Positions 50,683 to 59,883 of a DNA stretch of 64,000 nucleotides are shown piece by piece. Position 1 is the first letter of the stretch, and each line of letters opens with the position of its first letter. Under the pieces are notes generated by a model, which did no database searches, was not told the origin of the DNA, and saw only the letters and a program-made list of their open reading frames with translations. Made by a program: the position numbers and the translations under genes. Where the stretch lies: positions 2,976,001-3,040,000 of the forward strand of contig NZ_CP038799.1 of NCBI RefSeq assembly GCF_012223425.1, read 5' to 3'. The stretch is from Mycolicibacterium frederiksbergense (lineage in GTDB: Bacteria; Actinomycetota; Actinomycetes; Mycobacteriales; Mycobacteriaceae).

Positions 50683-52701
50683 ATGACACACCAACACCAA
50701 CACCAGGGCCACGGCGGCCACGGCGATCACGTCGCCCAATTTCGGAAACTGTTCTGGATCAACCTGATCATCGCCATACCGGTCGTGCTGTTCTCGGCCA
50801 TGTTCGCCATGCTTGTCGGCTACGACATTCCGGACTTCCCTCTCGCACAGTGGATTGCGCCCCTGCTTGGCACAGTGATGTACGCCGTTGGCGGACGCCC
50901 CTTCCTCACCGGCGCCGTCGGCGAGCTCCGTTCCCGCAAACCGGGAATGATGTTGCTGATCGGACTCGCCATCACCGTCGCGTTCCTCGCGTCCTGGGGA
51001 GCAAGCCTGGGTCTGCTGCACCATGAGCTCGAATTCTGGTGGGAACTGGCGCTCCTCATCGTCATCATGCTGCTGGGCCACTGGGTGGAGATGCGCTCGC
51101 TGGCCCAGACGACATCGGCACTGGACTCGTTGGCCGCTCTCCTGCCCGACGAAGCCGAAAAAGTCGACGGCGACCGCACCGTGACGGTGTCCCCGGCGGA
51201 TCTGCGCGTCGGTGATCTGGTGGTGATCCGCCCCGGCGGAAGTGTTCCCGCCGATGGCACGATCGTCGATGGACGCGCCGACATGGACGAATCGATGGTC
51301 ACCGGTGAATCCCGACCCGTGGCCCGGGGAGTCGGAGAATCGGTGACCGCCGGCACCGTCGCCACCGATTCCGGTCTGCGCGTGGAGATCACCGCCACCG
51401 GCGACGATACCGCGCTGGCCGGTATCCAGCGCCTGGTCACCGAGGCGCAGAACTCCACATCACGAGCTCAGCGTCTCGCCGACCGCGCCGCTGGATGGCT
51501 GTTCTGGTTCGCGCTCGCCGCCGCTGCCACCACCGCGCTGGTCTGGGCCATCGCCGGGGATCCGGATGCCTCCGTCGTACGCGCGATCACCGTTCTCGTC
51601 ATCGCCTGCCCCCACGCTCTGGGCCTGGCCATCCCGCTGGTAGTCTCCATCGCCACCGAGCGCGCCGCACGCGGCGGCGTTCTGATCAAAGATCGGCTCG
51701 CACTGGAGGGGATCCGCACCGTGGATGCGGTGCTCTTCGACAAGACCGGCACCCTCACCAAAGGCGAACCCACCGTCACCGCCATCGAGACCGTCGGCGA
51801 CCTCGATGCAGCAACCATGCTCGCGCTGGCCGCCGCGGCTGAGGCCGACAGTGAACACCCGCTGGCCAAGGCGATCGTCAGGGCGGCCGATGACCGCGGG
51901 CTCGACGTCCCCCGCGCCACCGGCTTCTCCTCGTCTCCGGCCGTGGGGGTCACCGCAACCATCGACGGCCGCGAAGTGCGGGTGGGCGGCCCGCGCCTGC
52001 TCGAAGAACTCGACCAACGCGAAGTCCAGGCCGCCCCGCAATGGCGGGAGAACGGTGCCATCATCCTGCACGTGGTGCGAGACGGCGCCGTCATCGGTGG
52101 TGTGAGCCTGGCCGACGAAGTCCGTCACGAATCCCGCGAGGCCGTCGACGCCTTGCACAAGCTCGGCGTGGAAGTCGTCATGATCACCGGTGATGCGCAG
52201 GCCGTTGCCGACGCCGTCGGGCGCGAACTCGGCATCGATCGCGTCTTTGCCGGCGTCCGGCCCGAAGACAAAGCCTCCAAAGTGTCTGCACTGCAACGTG
52301 AAGGCAAGAAGGTCGCCATGGTCGGCGACGGGGTCAACGACGCCCCCGCGCTGGCCCAGGCCGATGTCGGCATTGCGATCGGAGCAGGCACCGATGTCGC
52401 GATCGCTTCAGCGGGCGTCATCCTGGCCAGTTCGGATCCGCGCTCGGTGCTGTCGGTGATCGAACTGTCCCGCGCCAGTTACCGCAAGATGAAACAGAAC
52501 CTGTGGTGGGGCGCCGGGTACAACCTCGTCTCCGTGCCGCTGGCCGCCGGAATCCTGGCGCCCGTCGGCTTCGTGCTGCCGATGTCGGTCGGCGCAATCC
52601 TGATGTCGATGTCCACCATCGTCGTCGCGCTCAACGCGCAATTGTTGCGGCGTCTCGATCTCCGACCGGAGGTCAGCGCGAAAGCCGTGCTGGACCGCTG
52701 A
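50683..52701 (+). CDS. copB: Copper-exporting P-type ATPase, CopB-like (CPH motif)
   Basis: P1B ATPase of 672 residues. The N-terminus is a His-rich metal segment (HQHQHQGHGGHGDH) in place of a CxxC domain; the transmembrane metal site is VIACPHALG (CPH), typical of the P1B-3 copper subgroup. Also seen: MVTGESRPV, phosphorylation site FDKTGTLTKGEPT, HPLAKAIV (nucleotide pocket) and MVGDGVNDAPALAQADVG. ATG 50683 begins MTHQHQHQ; an in-frame ATG at 50626 would extend into the operator-proximal leader. It should pump copper out of the cytoplasm. Confidence 0.92.
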   Translation: MTHQHQHQGHGGHGDHVAQFRKLFWINLIIAIPVVLFSAMFAMLVGYDIPDFPLAQWIAPLLGTVMYAVGGRPFLTGAVGELRSRKPGMMLLIGLAITVAFLASWGASLGLLHHELEFWWELALLIVIMLLGHWVEMRSLAQTTSALDSLAALLPDEAEKVDGDRTVTVSPADLRVGDLVVIRPGGSVPADGTIVDGRADMDESMVTGESRPVARGVGESVTAGTVATDSGLRVEITATGDDTALAGIQRLVTEAQNSTSRAQRLADRAAGWLFWFALAAAATTALVWAIAGDPDASVVRAITVLVIACPHALGLAIPLVVSIATERAARGGVLIKDRLALEGIRTVDAVLFDKTGTLTKGEPTVTAIETVGDLDAATMLALAAAAEADSEHPLAKAIVRAADDRGLDVPRATGFSSSPAVGVTATIDGREVRVGGPRLLEELDQREVQAAPQWRENGAIILHVVRDGAVIGGVSLADEVRHESREAVDALHKLGVEVVMITGDAQAVADAVGRELGIDRVFAGVRPEDKASKVSALQREGKKVAMVGDGVNDAPALAQADVGIAIGAGTDVAIASAGVILASSDPRSVLSVIELSRASYRKMKQNLWWGAGYNLVSVPLAAGILAPVGFVLPMSVGAILMSMSTIVVALNAQLLRRLDLRPEVSAKAVLDR

Positions 52702-52720
52702 GCACGCCACCGGAGATGGG

Positions 52721-53440
52721 TCATTCGTGATGGTCGTGATCGCCGTGGCCGTCGAGCGGCTGAGCCGGCACGGCGGTGGCATCGACGGGGAGAGGGGCCG
52801 CCGGGGCCTGGGCCGGCTTGACGTTCAGCGGGACTGCCGCATCCCGGTCGTGCCCGTCATGGCCGTCTGCATGATCGATTTCCCCGCCGTGATGGCCATG
52901 TTGTTGCCCGGAGGCCACACCGACCGTCGAGGCCAATGCGACGACACCGACCGCACCGATGAGGACCGCGGCGCTCGAGAACGCCGAAATCGGCGCCCCG
53001 TGCAGCCCGCGGTACCAGATCCAGGAAGCGCCCATGACGACGTAGATCTGCAGCAACAGCGCACACAGATCGGCGGCCTGCACCACTTCCGGTTCGCCCG
53101 CGTGGGGACCGAACGGGGCACCCGAGGTCCGGGTCACCACCCACAGCGCCACCGCACCCACATTGAGGGCGATCCCGGCGGCCAGCACCGCTGTCGTGGT
53201 CCTGACCAGGACGACCCGCGCCCAGATCAACTGCAGGAGCGCAAGCGACACGAAGAACAACCCGGACAGCGCCCATTCCCGCCAATGTGCCGGAGCGACG
53301 CCGAAGTGGACGAGCGCGGCGCCGAAGGAGGCGAGCGCGGCACAACGAGCAGCCAGCCTGCTGTCGGACCTCGGCGCCGCCTTGATTGCCACCGTCCGAT
53401 GATGACAGCGCAGCCCGGGGAAGGGCTTGGGCGACATCAC
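52721..53440 (-). CDS. Membrane protein with His/Asp-rich metal-binding tail
   Basis: A 239-residue protein with five membrane helices (CAALASFGAALVHFGVAPAHW, LFFVSLALLQLIWARVVLV, TAVLAAGIALNVGAVALWVV, LCALLLQIYVVMGASWIWY, AAVLIGAVGVVALASTVGVA) and a tail with QQHGHHGGEIDHADGHDGHD and DGHGDHDHHE. The tail suggests copper or zinc binding. I do not recognise a named family. It converges on copB with 19 bases between and probably belongs to the same metal function. Confidence 0.72.
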   Translation of the reverse strand: MMSPKPFPGLRCHHRTVAIKAAPRSDSRLAARCAALASFGAALVHFGVAPAHWREWALSGLFFVSLALLQLIWARVVLVRTTTAVLAAGIALNVGAVALWVVTRTSGAPFGPHAGEPEVVQAADLCALLLQIYVVMGASWIWYRGLHGAPISAFSSAAVLIGAVGVVALASTVGVASGQQHGHHGGEIDHADGHDGHDRDAAVPLNVKPAQAPAAPLPVDATAVPAQPLDGHGDHDHHE

Positions 53441-53490
53441 ATCTCAACCCGACCGAGATTCTTCCGTCACCGTCGCGGTCGGCGCCCGGT

Positions 53491-53838
53491 CTAGACCCGA
53501 GTCGACACCGCGGCGGCGATGCGATCCAGAGCCTCCGAAATGACCCGGTAGTAGGCCCACTTGCCGCGTTGTTCGCGACTGACCAGGCCGACATCGACCA
53601 GCATTCTCATGTGGTGTGAGACCGTGGGCTGGCTCAAACCCAGCGGTCCGGTGAGATCGCAGATGCAGGCTTCGCCGCCTTCGGAGGCCGCGATGAGGGA
53701 CACCAGCTTGACCCGAGCCGGATCGCCGAGCGCTTTGAACACCGACGCAAGACGTTCGGCGGCAGCGGAATCCAAGGCGCCACCGGTCAGCGGCGAGCAG
53801 CAGGCAGTCACATCGCCGACGGTCACGGAAGCGGTCAC
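53491..53838 (-). CDS. arsR: ArsR-family metalloid-responsive repressor
   Basis: A 115-residue winged-helix repressor: ACICDLTGPLGLSQPTVSHHMRMLVDVGLVSREQRGKWAYYRV. Cysteines at 13, 14, 58 and 60 can form an arsenite or metal site; the CxCDLT arrangement at the recognition region is typical of actinobacterial ArsR. It is divergent from an FAD-dependent oxidoreductase and should repress it and itself through a 30-base dyad between them. Arsenic specificity is inferred; cadmium or lead sensors look similar. Confidence 0.83.
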   Translation of the reverse strand: MTASVTVGDVTACCSPLTGGALDSAAAERLASVFKALGDPARVKLVSLIAASEGGEACICDLTGPLGLSQPTVSHHMRMLVDVGLVSREQRGKWAYYRVISEALDRIAAAVSTRV

Positions 53839-53869
53839 GTCTTCATGATGACATACATATTGACAAACA

Positions 53870-53899
53870 TCGATACATCGATCACGATCGATTCATCGA
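53870..53899. promoter_or_regulatory. Near-perfect dyad, ArsR operator candidate
   Basis: The pattern TCGAT-N2-ATCGATC-N2-GATCGAT-N2-ATCGA is symmetric at 12 of 15 base pairs. It starts five bases after a TTGACA (53860-53865) and so covers the presumed core promoter of the FAD oxidoreductase operon, 26 bases before its start codon. Confidence 0.6.
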
Positions 53900-53924
53900 A
53901 GGCTGTCGATGAGAGGGTCGAACC

Positions 53925-55262
53925 ATGTCAGAGCTGCCCGTTGTCGTCATCGGTGCCGGACCGTTGGGTTTGGCAGCCGCCGCATACTTGCTGGAGCGCG
54001 GTCTGACGCCCCTGGTGCTGGAAGCCGGTGCCGGGCCGGGGGCGGCGGTCCAACAGTGGGAGCACGTCCGCACCTTCTCGCCCTGGTCCGAACTGATCGA
54101 TCCGGCCGCAGTGCGGTTGTTGGAACCGACTGGCTGGGTGGCTCCCGAATCCGGTTTCCCCACCGGCCGGGAGTGGATCGACGCGTACCTGGCGCCGTTG
54201 GCCGATGTGTTGGGCGACGGTGTGCAGTTCGGGACGAAGGTGGAGGCGGTGTCACGGCTGGGCCGGGACCGGCTGGTCAGTCCGGGCCGGGCCGAGACGC
54301 CGTTCGTCGTGCATGTCCGCGATGCGGCAGGCGCCGAATACCGGGTGCAGGCGCGGGCGGTCATCGATGCCTCGGGCACCTGGGGTCAGCCCAATCCTGC
54401 AGGCGCCGACGGTATCCCCGCGATCGGTGAGCGCGAAGCGGCCGCGGCCGGCGTACTCAGCTACATCCCGCCGACGTTGGCGCAGTCCGCGGCGCTGGCG
54501 GGCAAACACGTCGTGGTGATCGGCAGTGGGCACTCGGCGATGACCGCGATCATTCAGCTCGGCGAGGTGGTGCGCACGGACCCGTCGACGTCGGTGACGT
54601 GGGTTCTGCGCAGGGGAGTCGGCGAGGACACCTTCGGTGGTGGCGCCGCCGATGAACTCCCGCAGCGTGGCGCCCTGGGTGTGCGGTCACGGGAAGCGGT
54701 TGAGGCGGGCCGTGTTTCGCTGCTCACCGGGTTCCGTAGCGAACGCATCGCGTTGGCGGACGGACGCGCGGTCGTGACGGCGGAGGACGGCCGGGCACTG
54801 GCGCCGGCCGATCACGTGGTGGTGCTCACCGGGTTCCGGCCGGACCTGTCGTTCCTGTCCGAGATGCGCATCGAGCTCGACCCGATTCTGCAGGCGCCGG
54901 TCGCGTTGGCGCCCTCGATCGATCCGAACATGCATTCCTGTGGCAGTGTCTTGCCCCATGGCGCAGCCGAATTGGCCCACCCCGAGCCGGATCTGTACAT
55001 CGTGGGCATGAAGTCCTACGGACGGGCGCCGACGTTCCTGGCGATGACCGGCTACGAGCAGGTCCGCAGCATCGCCGCCGAACTGGCAGGCGACCACGAG
55101 GCCGCCGGCCGTGTCGAGCTCACCCTGCCCGATACCGGCGTGTGCAACGGCGCAGGACTGTTCGACAGCCCCGAGGGGGAGAATGCCGGGGGCGGGTGCT
55201 GTGGGCCTGCACCGTCCTCCCCGCAGCCGTTGTCGTTGTCGCTCGACCCTGTGGGCGGATGA
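53925..55262 (+). CDS. FAD/NAD(P)-dependent oxidoreductase, ArsO-like
   Basis: A 445-residue flavoprotein with two dinucleotide-binding motifs, VVIGAGPLGLAAAAYL at the N-terminus and VVIGSGHSAMTAI near residue 193, and the motif VVLTGFRPDLSFL. This is the flavin monooxygenase-like class often next to arsR in actinobacteria (ArsO-type). The C-terminal tail has GGGCCGPA, a cysteine pair that could contact a metalloid. GAGAGGG precedes the ATG by seven bases. It overlaps the MFS gene by 4 bases. Confidence 0.8.
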   Translation: MSELPVVVIGAGPLGLAAAAYLLERGLTPLVLEAGAGPGAAVQQWEHVRTFSPWSELIDPAAVRLLEPTGWVAPESGFPTGREWIDAYLAPLADVLGDGVQFGTKVEAVSRLGRDRLVSPGRAETPFVVHVRDAAGAEYRVQARAVIDASGTWGQPNPAGADGIPAIGEREAAAAGVLSYIPPTLAQSAALAGKHVVVIGSGHSAMTAIIQLGEVVRTDPSTSVTWVLRRGVGEDTFGGGAADELPQRGALGVRSREAVEAGRVSLLTGFRSERIALADGRAVVTAEDGRALAPADHVVVLTGFRPDLSFLSEMRIELDPILQAPVALAPSIDPNMHSCGSVLPHGAAELAHPEPDLYIVGMKSYGRAPTFLAMTGYEQVRSIAAELAGDHEAAGRVELTLPDTGVCNGAGLFDSPEGENAGGGCCGPAPSSPQPLSLSLDPVGG

Positions 55263-56530
55263 CGGGGACGCTGCGCTGGGTGCTGTTGACCCTCTGCGTC
55301 ACCGAGATCACCAGTTGGGGTGTGCTGTACTACGCCTTCACCGTGCTGTCCGAACAGATCAGCGCCGACACCGGCTGGTCGGCGCCCGCGGTGACCGCGG
55401 CGTTCTCCGCGGGCCTGGTCACCGCCGCGCTGGTCGGAATCCCGGTCGGCGGGTTGCTGGACCGGGTCGGTCCACGATGGATCATGACCGTCGGTTCGGT
55501 GCTGGGCTGTGTGGCGGTGCTGGCGGTGGTGGCCGCGCCGAACTACGGATGGTTCGTCGCGGCCTGGGTGCTGGCGGGGTTGGCGATGAGCGCGGTGTTC
55601 TATGCGCCCGCGTTCACCGCCCTGACCCGGTACTTCGGCACCCGCGCCGTGCGCGCGCTGACGGTGCTGACGCTGGTCGCCGGGTTCGCCAGCACCGTCT
55701 TCGCGCCGCTGACTGCCGCCCTGGCGGCGCAGATGAGTTGGCGCCAGACCTATCTCGTCCTGGCTGCGGTGCTGGCGGTGATCACGGTTCCCGCCCACTT
55801 CTTCGGGCTGCGCCGCCCGTGGCCGTCGATGATCACCGCGCATGAGGTGGAGACGCCGACCCGCACCGCCCGTAGCCTGCCGTTCCTCGCGTTGGTGGCG
55901 GCGTTCGCGCTCGCCGGTCTCGCGTCCTATGCGGTGATCGCCAATCTGGTGCCGTTGATGAGCCAGCGCGGCATCAGCACCGGCGCTGCGGCGCTCGCAC
56001 TCGGCCTCGGTGGTGCCGGACAGGTACTCGGCCGGCTGGGCTATCAAACCCTGGTGCGCCGTGTCGGGGTGGTGCCCCGGACGGTGATCATCATGGCCGG
56101 TGTCGCCGCCACCACCGTGCTGCTGGGAGCGTTCAGCAGCTACGGGGCACTGCTGGTCGTGGCCATCGGTGCCGGTGTGATGCGGGGCATCATGACGCTT
56201 CTGCAAGCCACGGCCGTCACCGAGCGTTGGGGTCCAACGCATTACGGGCATCTCAGCGGGATTTTGAATGCACCGGTGATGATCGCCACCGCGGTCGGTC
56301 CGTTCGTCGGCGCGGCGTTGGCCAGTGTTCTGGGTGGATACGCCGCCATGTTCATCGCCCTGGGCGCGATCGCGGCCGCCGGGGCGCTGCTGGCGATGGC
56401 CACCTCGGTGCGGGACCCGGCGGCCGGGCGTCGGCGCCTCTTCGGTGACAGTTCAGAAGCCCCGCACGCTACTGACCCGGCCGGGCGTGTCGTCCACGAA
56501 GGTGAACCCGATCGAGGTAGCGCCCGGTGA
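55259..56530 (+). CDS. MFS transporter of the arsenic-type operon
   Basis: Twelve-helix carrier of 423 residues (MTGTLRWVLLTLCVTEITSWGVLYYAFTVL; LLDRVGPRWIMTVG loop; YFGTRAVRALTVLTLVAGF). It is co-translated with the ArsO-like enzyme (ATGA), which suggests it exports the product of that enzyme or a metalloid. No specific substrate motif is visible. Its last 62 bases overlap the 3' end of the convergent UvrA-like reading frame. Confidence 0.83.
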   Translation: MTGTLRWVLLTLCVTEITSWGVLYYAFTVLSEQISADTGWSAPAVTAAFSAGLVTAALVGIPVGGLLDRVGPRWIMTVGSVLGCVAVLAVVAAPNYGWFVAAWVLAGLAMSAVFYAPAFTALTRYFGTRAVRALTVLTLVAGFASTVFAPLTAALAAQMSWRQTYLVLAAVLAVITVPAHFFGLRRPWPSMITAHEVETPTRTARSLPFLALVAAFALAGLASYAVIANLVPLMSQRGISTGAAALALGLGGAGQVLGRLGYQTLVRRVGVVPRTVIIMAGVAATTVLLGAFSSYGALLVVAIGAGVMRGIMTLLQATAVTERWGPTHYGHLSGILNAPVMIATAVGPFVGAALASVLGGYAAMFIALGAIAAAGALLAMATSVRDPAAGRRRLFGDSSEAPHATDPAGRVVHEGEPDRGSAR

Positions 56531-59022
56531 CGCTGGCGGTGGTTTCGGCGATCTCGGCCGGTGTGCCGGTCGCGACGATGGTGCCGCCTGCGGCGCCACC
56601 ACCGGGACCCATATCGATGACGTAGTCCGCGTTGGCGATCATGTCGAGGTCGTGTTCGATGACGACAACGGTGGCACCCTTCGCGCCGAGGCGGTCGATG
56701 ACGGCGAGCAGGACGCGGACGTCGAGGGGGTGCAGTCCGACGCTGGGTTCGTCGAGGACGAACAGTGCATCGGATTGCTTGCGGCCGAGTTCTGTTGCGA
56801 GTTTGAGCCGTTGCGCCTTGCCGCCCGAGAGTGCCGGAGTGTCCTCGCCGAGCGTGAGATAACCCAGCCCGAGATCGATCAGGGTCTGCAACTTGCGGTG
56901 CACCTTCGGCAGATCGGCGGTGACCTCGATCGCCTGCTTCACGGTGAGCGCGAGGAGTTCGGGCAGCGCGAGCCCACCCTCGGTCTCGCGTCGTAAGTCG
57001 AATGCCGCCGGCGCGTAACGGCTGCCGTCGCAGTCGGGGCAGGGGATGTCGACGTCGGGGAGGAACTGGACGTCGAGCGAGATCTGCCCCGTGCCCTCGC
57101 AGCGCGGACACCGCAGAGAGCCGGTGTTGTAGGAGAAGTCCGACGCTGTCAGGCTGCGGCGGCGCGCCTCGCCGAGGGCGGCGTAGACACGGCGCAGGTC
57201 GTCGAGCACGCCGCTGTAGGTGGCGACGGTGGACCGCACGTTGGTGCCGATCGGCGTGGCGTCGACGACGTTGACCCGCTCGATGCCCGACGGGTCGACC
57301 GATGCGACGTGCGCAGGTGGTGCGTCACCGATCGCGGCGGCCCGCAGCGCCGGTACGAGGCTCTCCAGGACGAGCGTGGTCTTTGCCGGACCCGGACACC
57401 CCGGTGACGGCGGTGAGCCGGCCCTTCGGGATCTCGACGTCGAGTGCGTGCACGGTGTGCAGCGGGCGGGTGGCCAGACGAATCGTGCCGTCGGCGAACA
57501 GCTTCGGCGTATTCACGGTGGTGCGCACGCGGACCGGTTCGGTACCGTCGAGAAATCCGGCGATCAGCGATGACGGGTTGGCCACCAGATCGTCGAGCGT
57601 GCCCTCGGCCAGAACAGTGCCGCCCTCGCTGCCGGATCCGGGGCCGATCTCGATGAACCAGTCGGCTTCCTGCAGGACCTGCACGTCGTGGTCGACCAGG
57701 ACGACGGAGTTCCCGTCGCGCAGTAGGTCGCGGATGACGCCGTTGAGGCCGTCGATATTGGACGGATGCAGACCGATGGATGGCTCATCGAGGACGTAGA
57801 GCACCCCGGTGGTCTGGTTGCGGACCGCACGGGAGAGCGCTACCCGTTGCCGCTCACCGGTGGACAGCGTGGAACTGGGCCGGTCCAGCCCGAGATACCC
57901 AAGACCCAATTCGACGAGCCGCTCCGCCATCTCGAGCAGCTGCGCGACGATGGCGGCCGCCATCGATCGCATGTCGGCGGGCAGGGTGTCGACCACCGAC
58001 GGTGCCCAGGCGATCACCTCGTCGAGCGTCTTTGCTGTCGCCTCGGCCAGATTGATCCCGGTGACCCGAGGTGCGAGCGCCCGCTCGCTCAGCCGGGTGC
58101 CGTGGCACGTCGGGCAGGTGCCGGTGTGGATGAACTTGTTGACCCGGTTGATGCCGCCTTCGCTGGCGGCCTTGTCGAGCGCCTCCTGCACGGCGAGGCG
58201 GGCGTTGCGGTAGGTGAAGTTGACCTCGAACAGCTTGCCGCTCTTCGACGGCACCGTGATGCGGTGCTTCTCGGCGGGGCCGCGCAGGACGACGTCCCGT
58301 TCGGCGTCGGTGAGATCGCGGTAGGGCACGTCGGTGCGTACGCCGAGTTCGCCCACCATCTGCGGCATGACGGTGAGGCCCATCATCTTCCACGGGGCCA
58401 CCGCACCGTCGGCGATCGTGCGTGAGGGGTCTGGGACCAGCAGAGCGTCGTCGATCTCCCGCACGACCCCCAGGCCGCCGCAGGTCGGGCATGCCCCGTC
58501 GGAGTTGAAGGCCAGCGCTTCGGCGCCCGCCGGGCTGAACGTGACGTCGCAGACCGGGCAGGTCAGGTCCAGGCCGGCGGCGACGTCGATGGTCGGCTTC
58601 TGGCGGTGACCGTTGGGGCAGAGGTGTTCGGACAGGCGGGAGAACAACAGGCGCAGGACGTTGAGGAGTTCGGTCGAGGTGCCGAAGGTGCTGCGGGCAC
58701 CGGGGAGGCCCGGTCGCTGGCGTAGGGCCAGCGCGGCGGGCACGTGACGGACACTGTCGACGGTGGCCTTGGTGGCGTGCGACATCCTGCGCCGCGTGTA
58801 GGTCGACAACGCCTCGATGTAGCGACGGGAACCTTCGGCATACAGGACTCCCATCGCCAGAGACGACTTACCCGATCCGGAAACCCCTGCAATGGCCACC
58901 ATTTGGTTCAAAGGCACGTCGATGTCGACGTGCGCGAGGTTGTGCACGCACGCGCCGCGCACCTCGATGGTCGTGGGTGCGGCCGACCGCTCGCCGGCGG
59001 TTCTCTGCTGTCTGGACACCAC
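56469..59022 (-). pseudogene. UvrA-like ABC protein, frameshifted in the second Walker A
   Basis: Two adjoining frames together encode a UvrA-related protein of about 850 residues. The first (from GTG 59022, preceded by GGAAGGG) has Walker A GVSGSGKSS, zinc-type CPVCDVTF and CPTCGG, signature STGERQRVALSRA and Walker B VLYVLDEPSIGLHP. It runs into GVSGSGK and then leaves frame at 57381-57385, where GGCAAAGACC stands for the expected GGCAAGACC: one extra A. The second frame continues correctly through CPRCEGTG, LSGGKAQRLKLA and LFVLDEPSVGLHP to 56469. Such short UvrA-like proteins lack the UvrB-binding domain and may confer drug or DNA-damage tolerance. A sequencing error is possible. Confidence 0.8.
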
Positions 59023-59256
59023 ACGCCCTTCCACGTCACACGACGGGGGAAGCCTATCGGCAACTTCCGACACGAGGCCGGGCTCACAATCGACCGGCAT
59101 GCATCGCAAGCCGATGCGGCTCGCCTGCTCGCTCATTCGAGGTCGGCACCTGGACCTCATCGCCGCCGGCGACACTGAGCGGGTCGACTGAGCCTTCAGA
59201 CCGGCGATGTCGTCTCGCGAACGCACCGCGCCCGTGGTGAGGCGGCACGTTCGTGG

Positions 59257-59811
59257 TCATGGGGGCGGTTGCGGGATCCACCGGGAGGCAAGGACGTTGC
59301 AGATGGCGCGTTGCTGATCCTCGCCAAGGGGATGCATGAGCAGTCCCTCGATGGTGAACACGCCGATCATGACTTCGGCGTCCAGGCTGTCTGGGGCCGC
59401 GCCGGCGGCTTCGAGTTCGTAGCGGAACAGGCTGGAGGTCAGCAGGTGAAAGTTGTTGTGCCACAACGTGACTGACGGTGAGCGCTCGGCGCGGGCGTGG
59501 ACGGTGCTGACCAGACGACTCATCTGTTGCAGTTGCTGTACCACCCACAACAGGCGCACGGGGATGGGCTCGGCGGCCACCGACTGGTACTGCGCCCACG
59601 CGTCGGTCATCACCTCGTCCAGGACGGCGATCAGGACGGCGTCCTTGTCCTCGAAGTACCAGTAGATGGTGTTGGCTGCGACCCCGGCCGCCGCGGCCAA
59701 GCGGCCCATCGGGGTGGCGTCGTAGCCGGCATCGACGAAGAGTGCGCGGGCAGCGGTGACGATCTCCGCCCGCTTCTCCTGCGACGCCTGGGGCCGCCTG
59801 TTCTTCGGCAT
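59257..59811 (-). CDS. TetR-family regulator
   Basis: A 184-residue repressor with N-terminal helix-turn-helix (KRAEIVTAARALFVDAGYDATPMGRLAAAAGVAANTIYWYFEDKDAVLIAVL) and a helical ligand domain. It is divergent from the hydrolase-monooxygenase-SDR operon over 58 bases that carry two copies of a repeat. ATG 59811 or the GTG just before it (59814) is the start. The inducer is probably a lipophilic ketone, ester or acid handled by the operon. Confidence 0.88.
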   Translation of the reverse strand: MPKNRRPQASQEKRAEIVTAARALFVDAGYDATPMGRLAAAAGVAANTIYWYFEDKDAVLIAVLDEVMTDAWAQYQSVAAEPIPVRLLWVVQQLQQMSRLVSTVHARAERSPSVTLWHNNFHLLTSSLFRYELEAAGAAPDSLDAEVMIGVFTIEGLLMHPLGEDQQRAICNVLASRWIPQPPP

Positions 59812-59830
59812 CACCCGAGCCTAGTCGATC

Positions 59831-59883
59831 TTCTTGAACGACATTCAACGACCTGCTACCGTTTCTTGAATGACGATCAACGA
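59831..59883. promoter_or_regulatory. Paired 21-base repeats, TetR operators
   Basis: TTCTTGAA-Y-GAC-RW-TCAACGA occurs at 59831-59851 and 59863-59883, 32 bases apart (three helix turns). Each copy is partly symmetric (TTGAA-N5-TTCAA in the first). The second copy covers the start codon of the hydrolase gene at 59870, so repression would be at or before translation initiation. Confidence 0.65.

Noticed and set aside
57240..57395. Programmed frameshifting in the UvrA-like gene
   Set aside because: No slippery heptamer with a downstream pseudoknot or internal ribosome site is recognisable, and family members do not use frameshifting; kept as pseudogene or sequence error.
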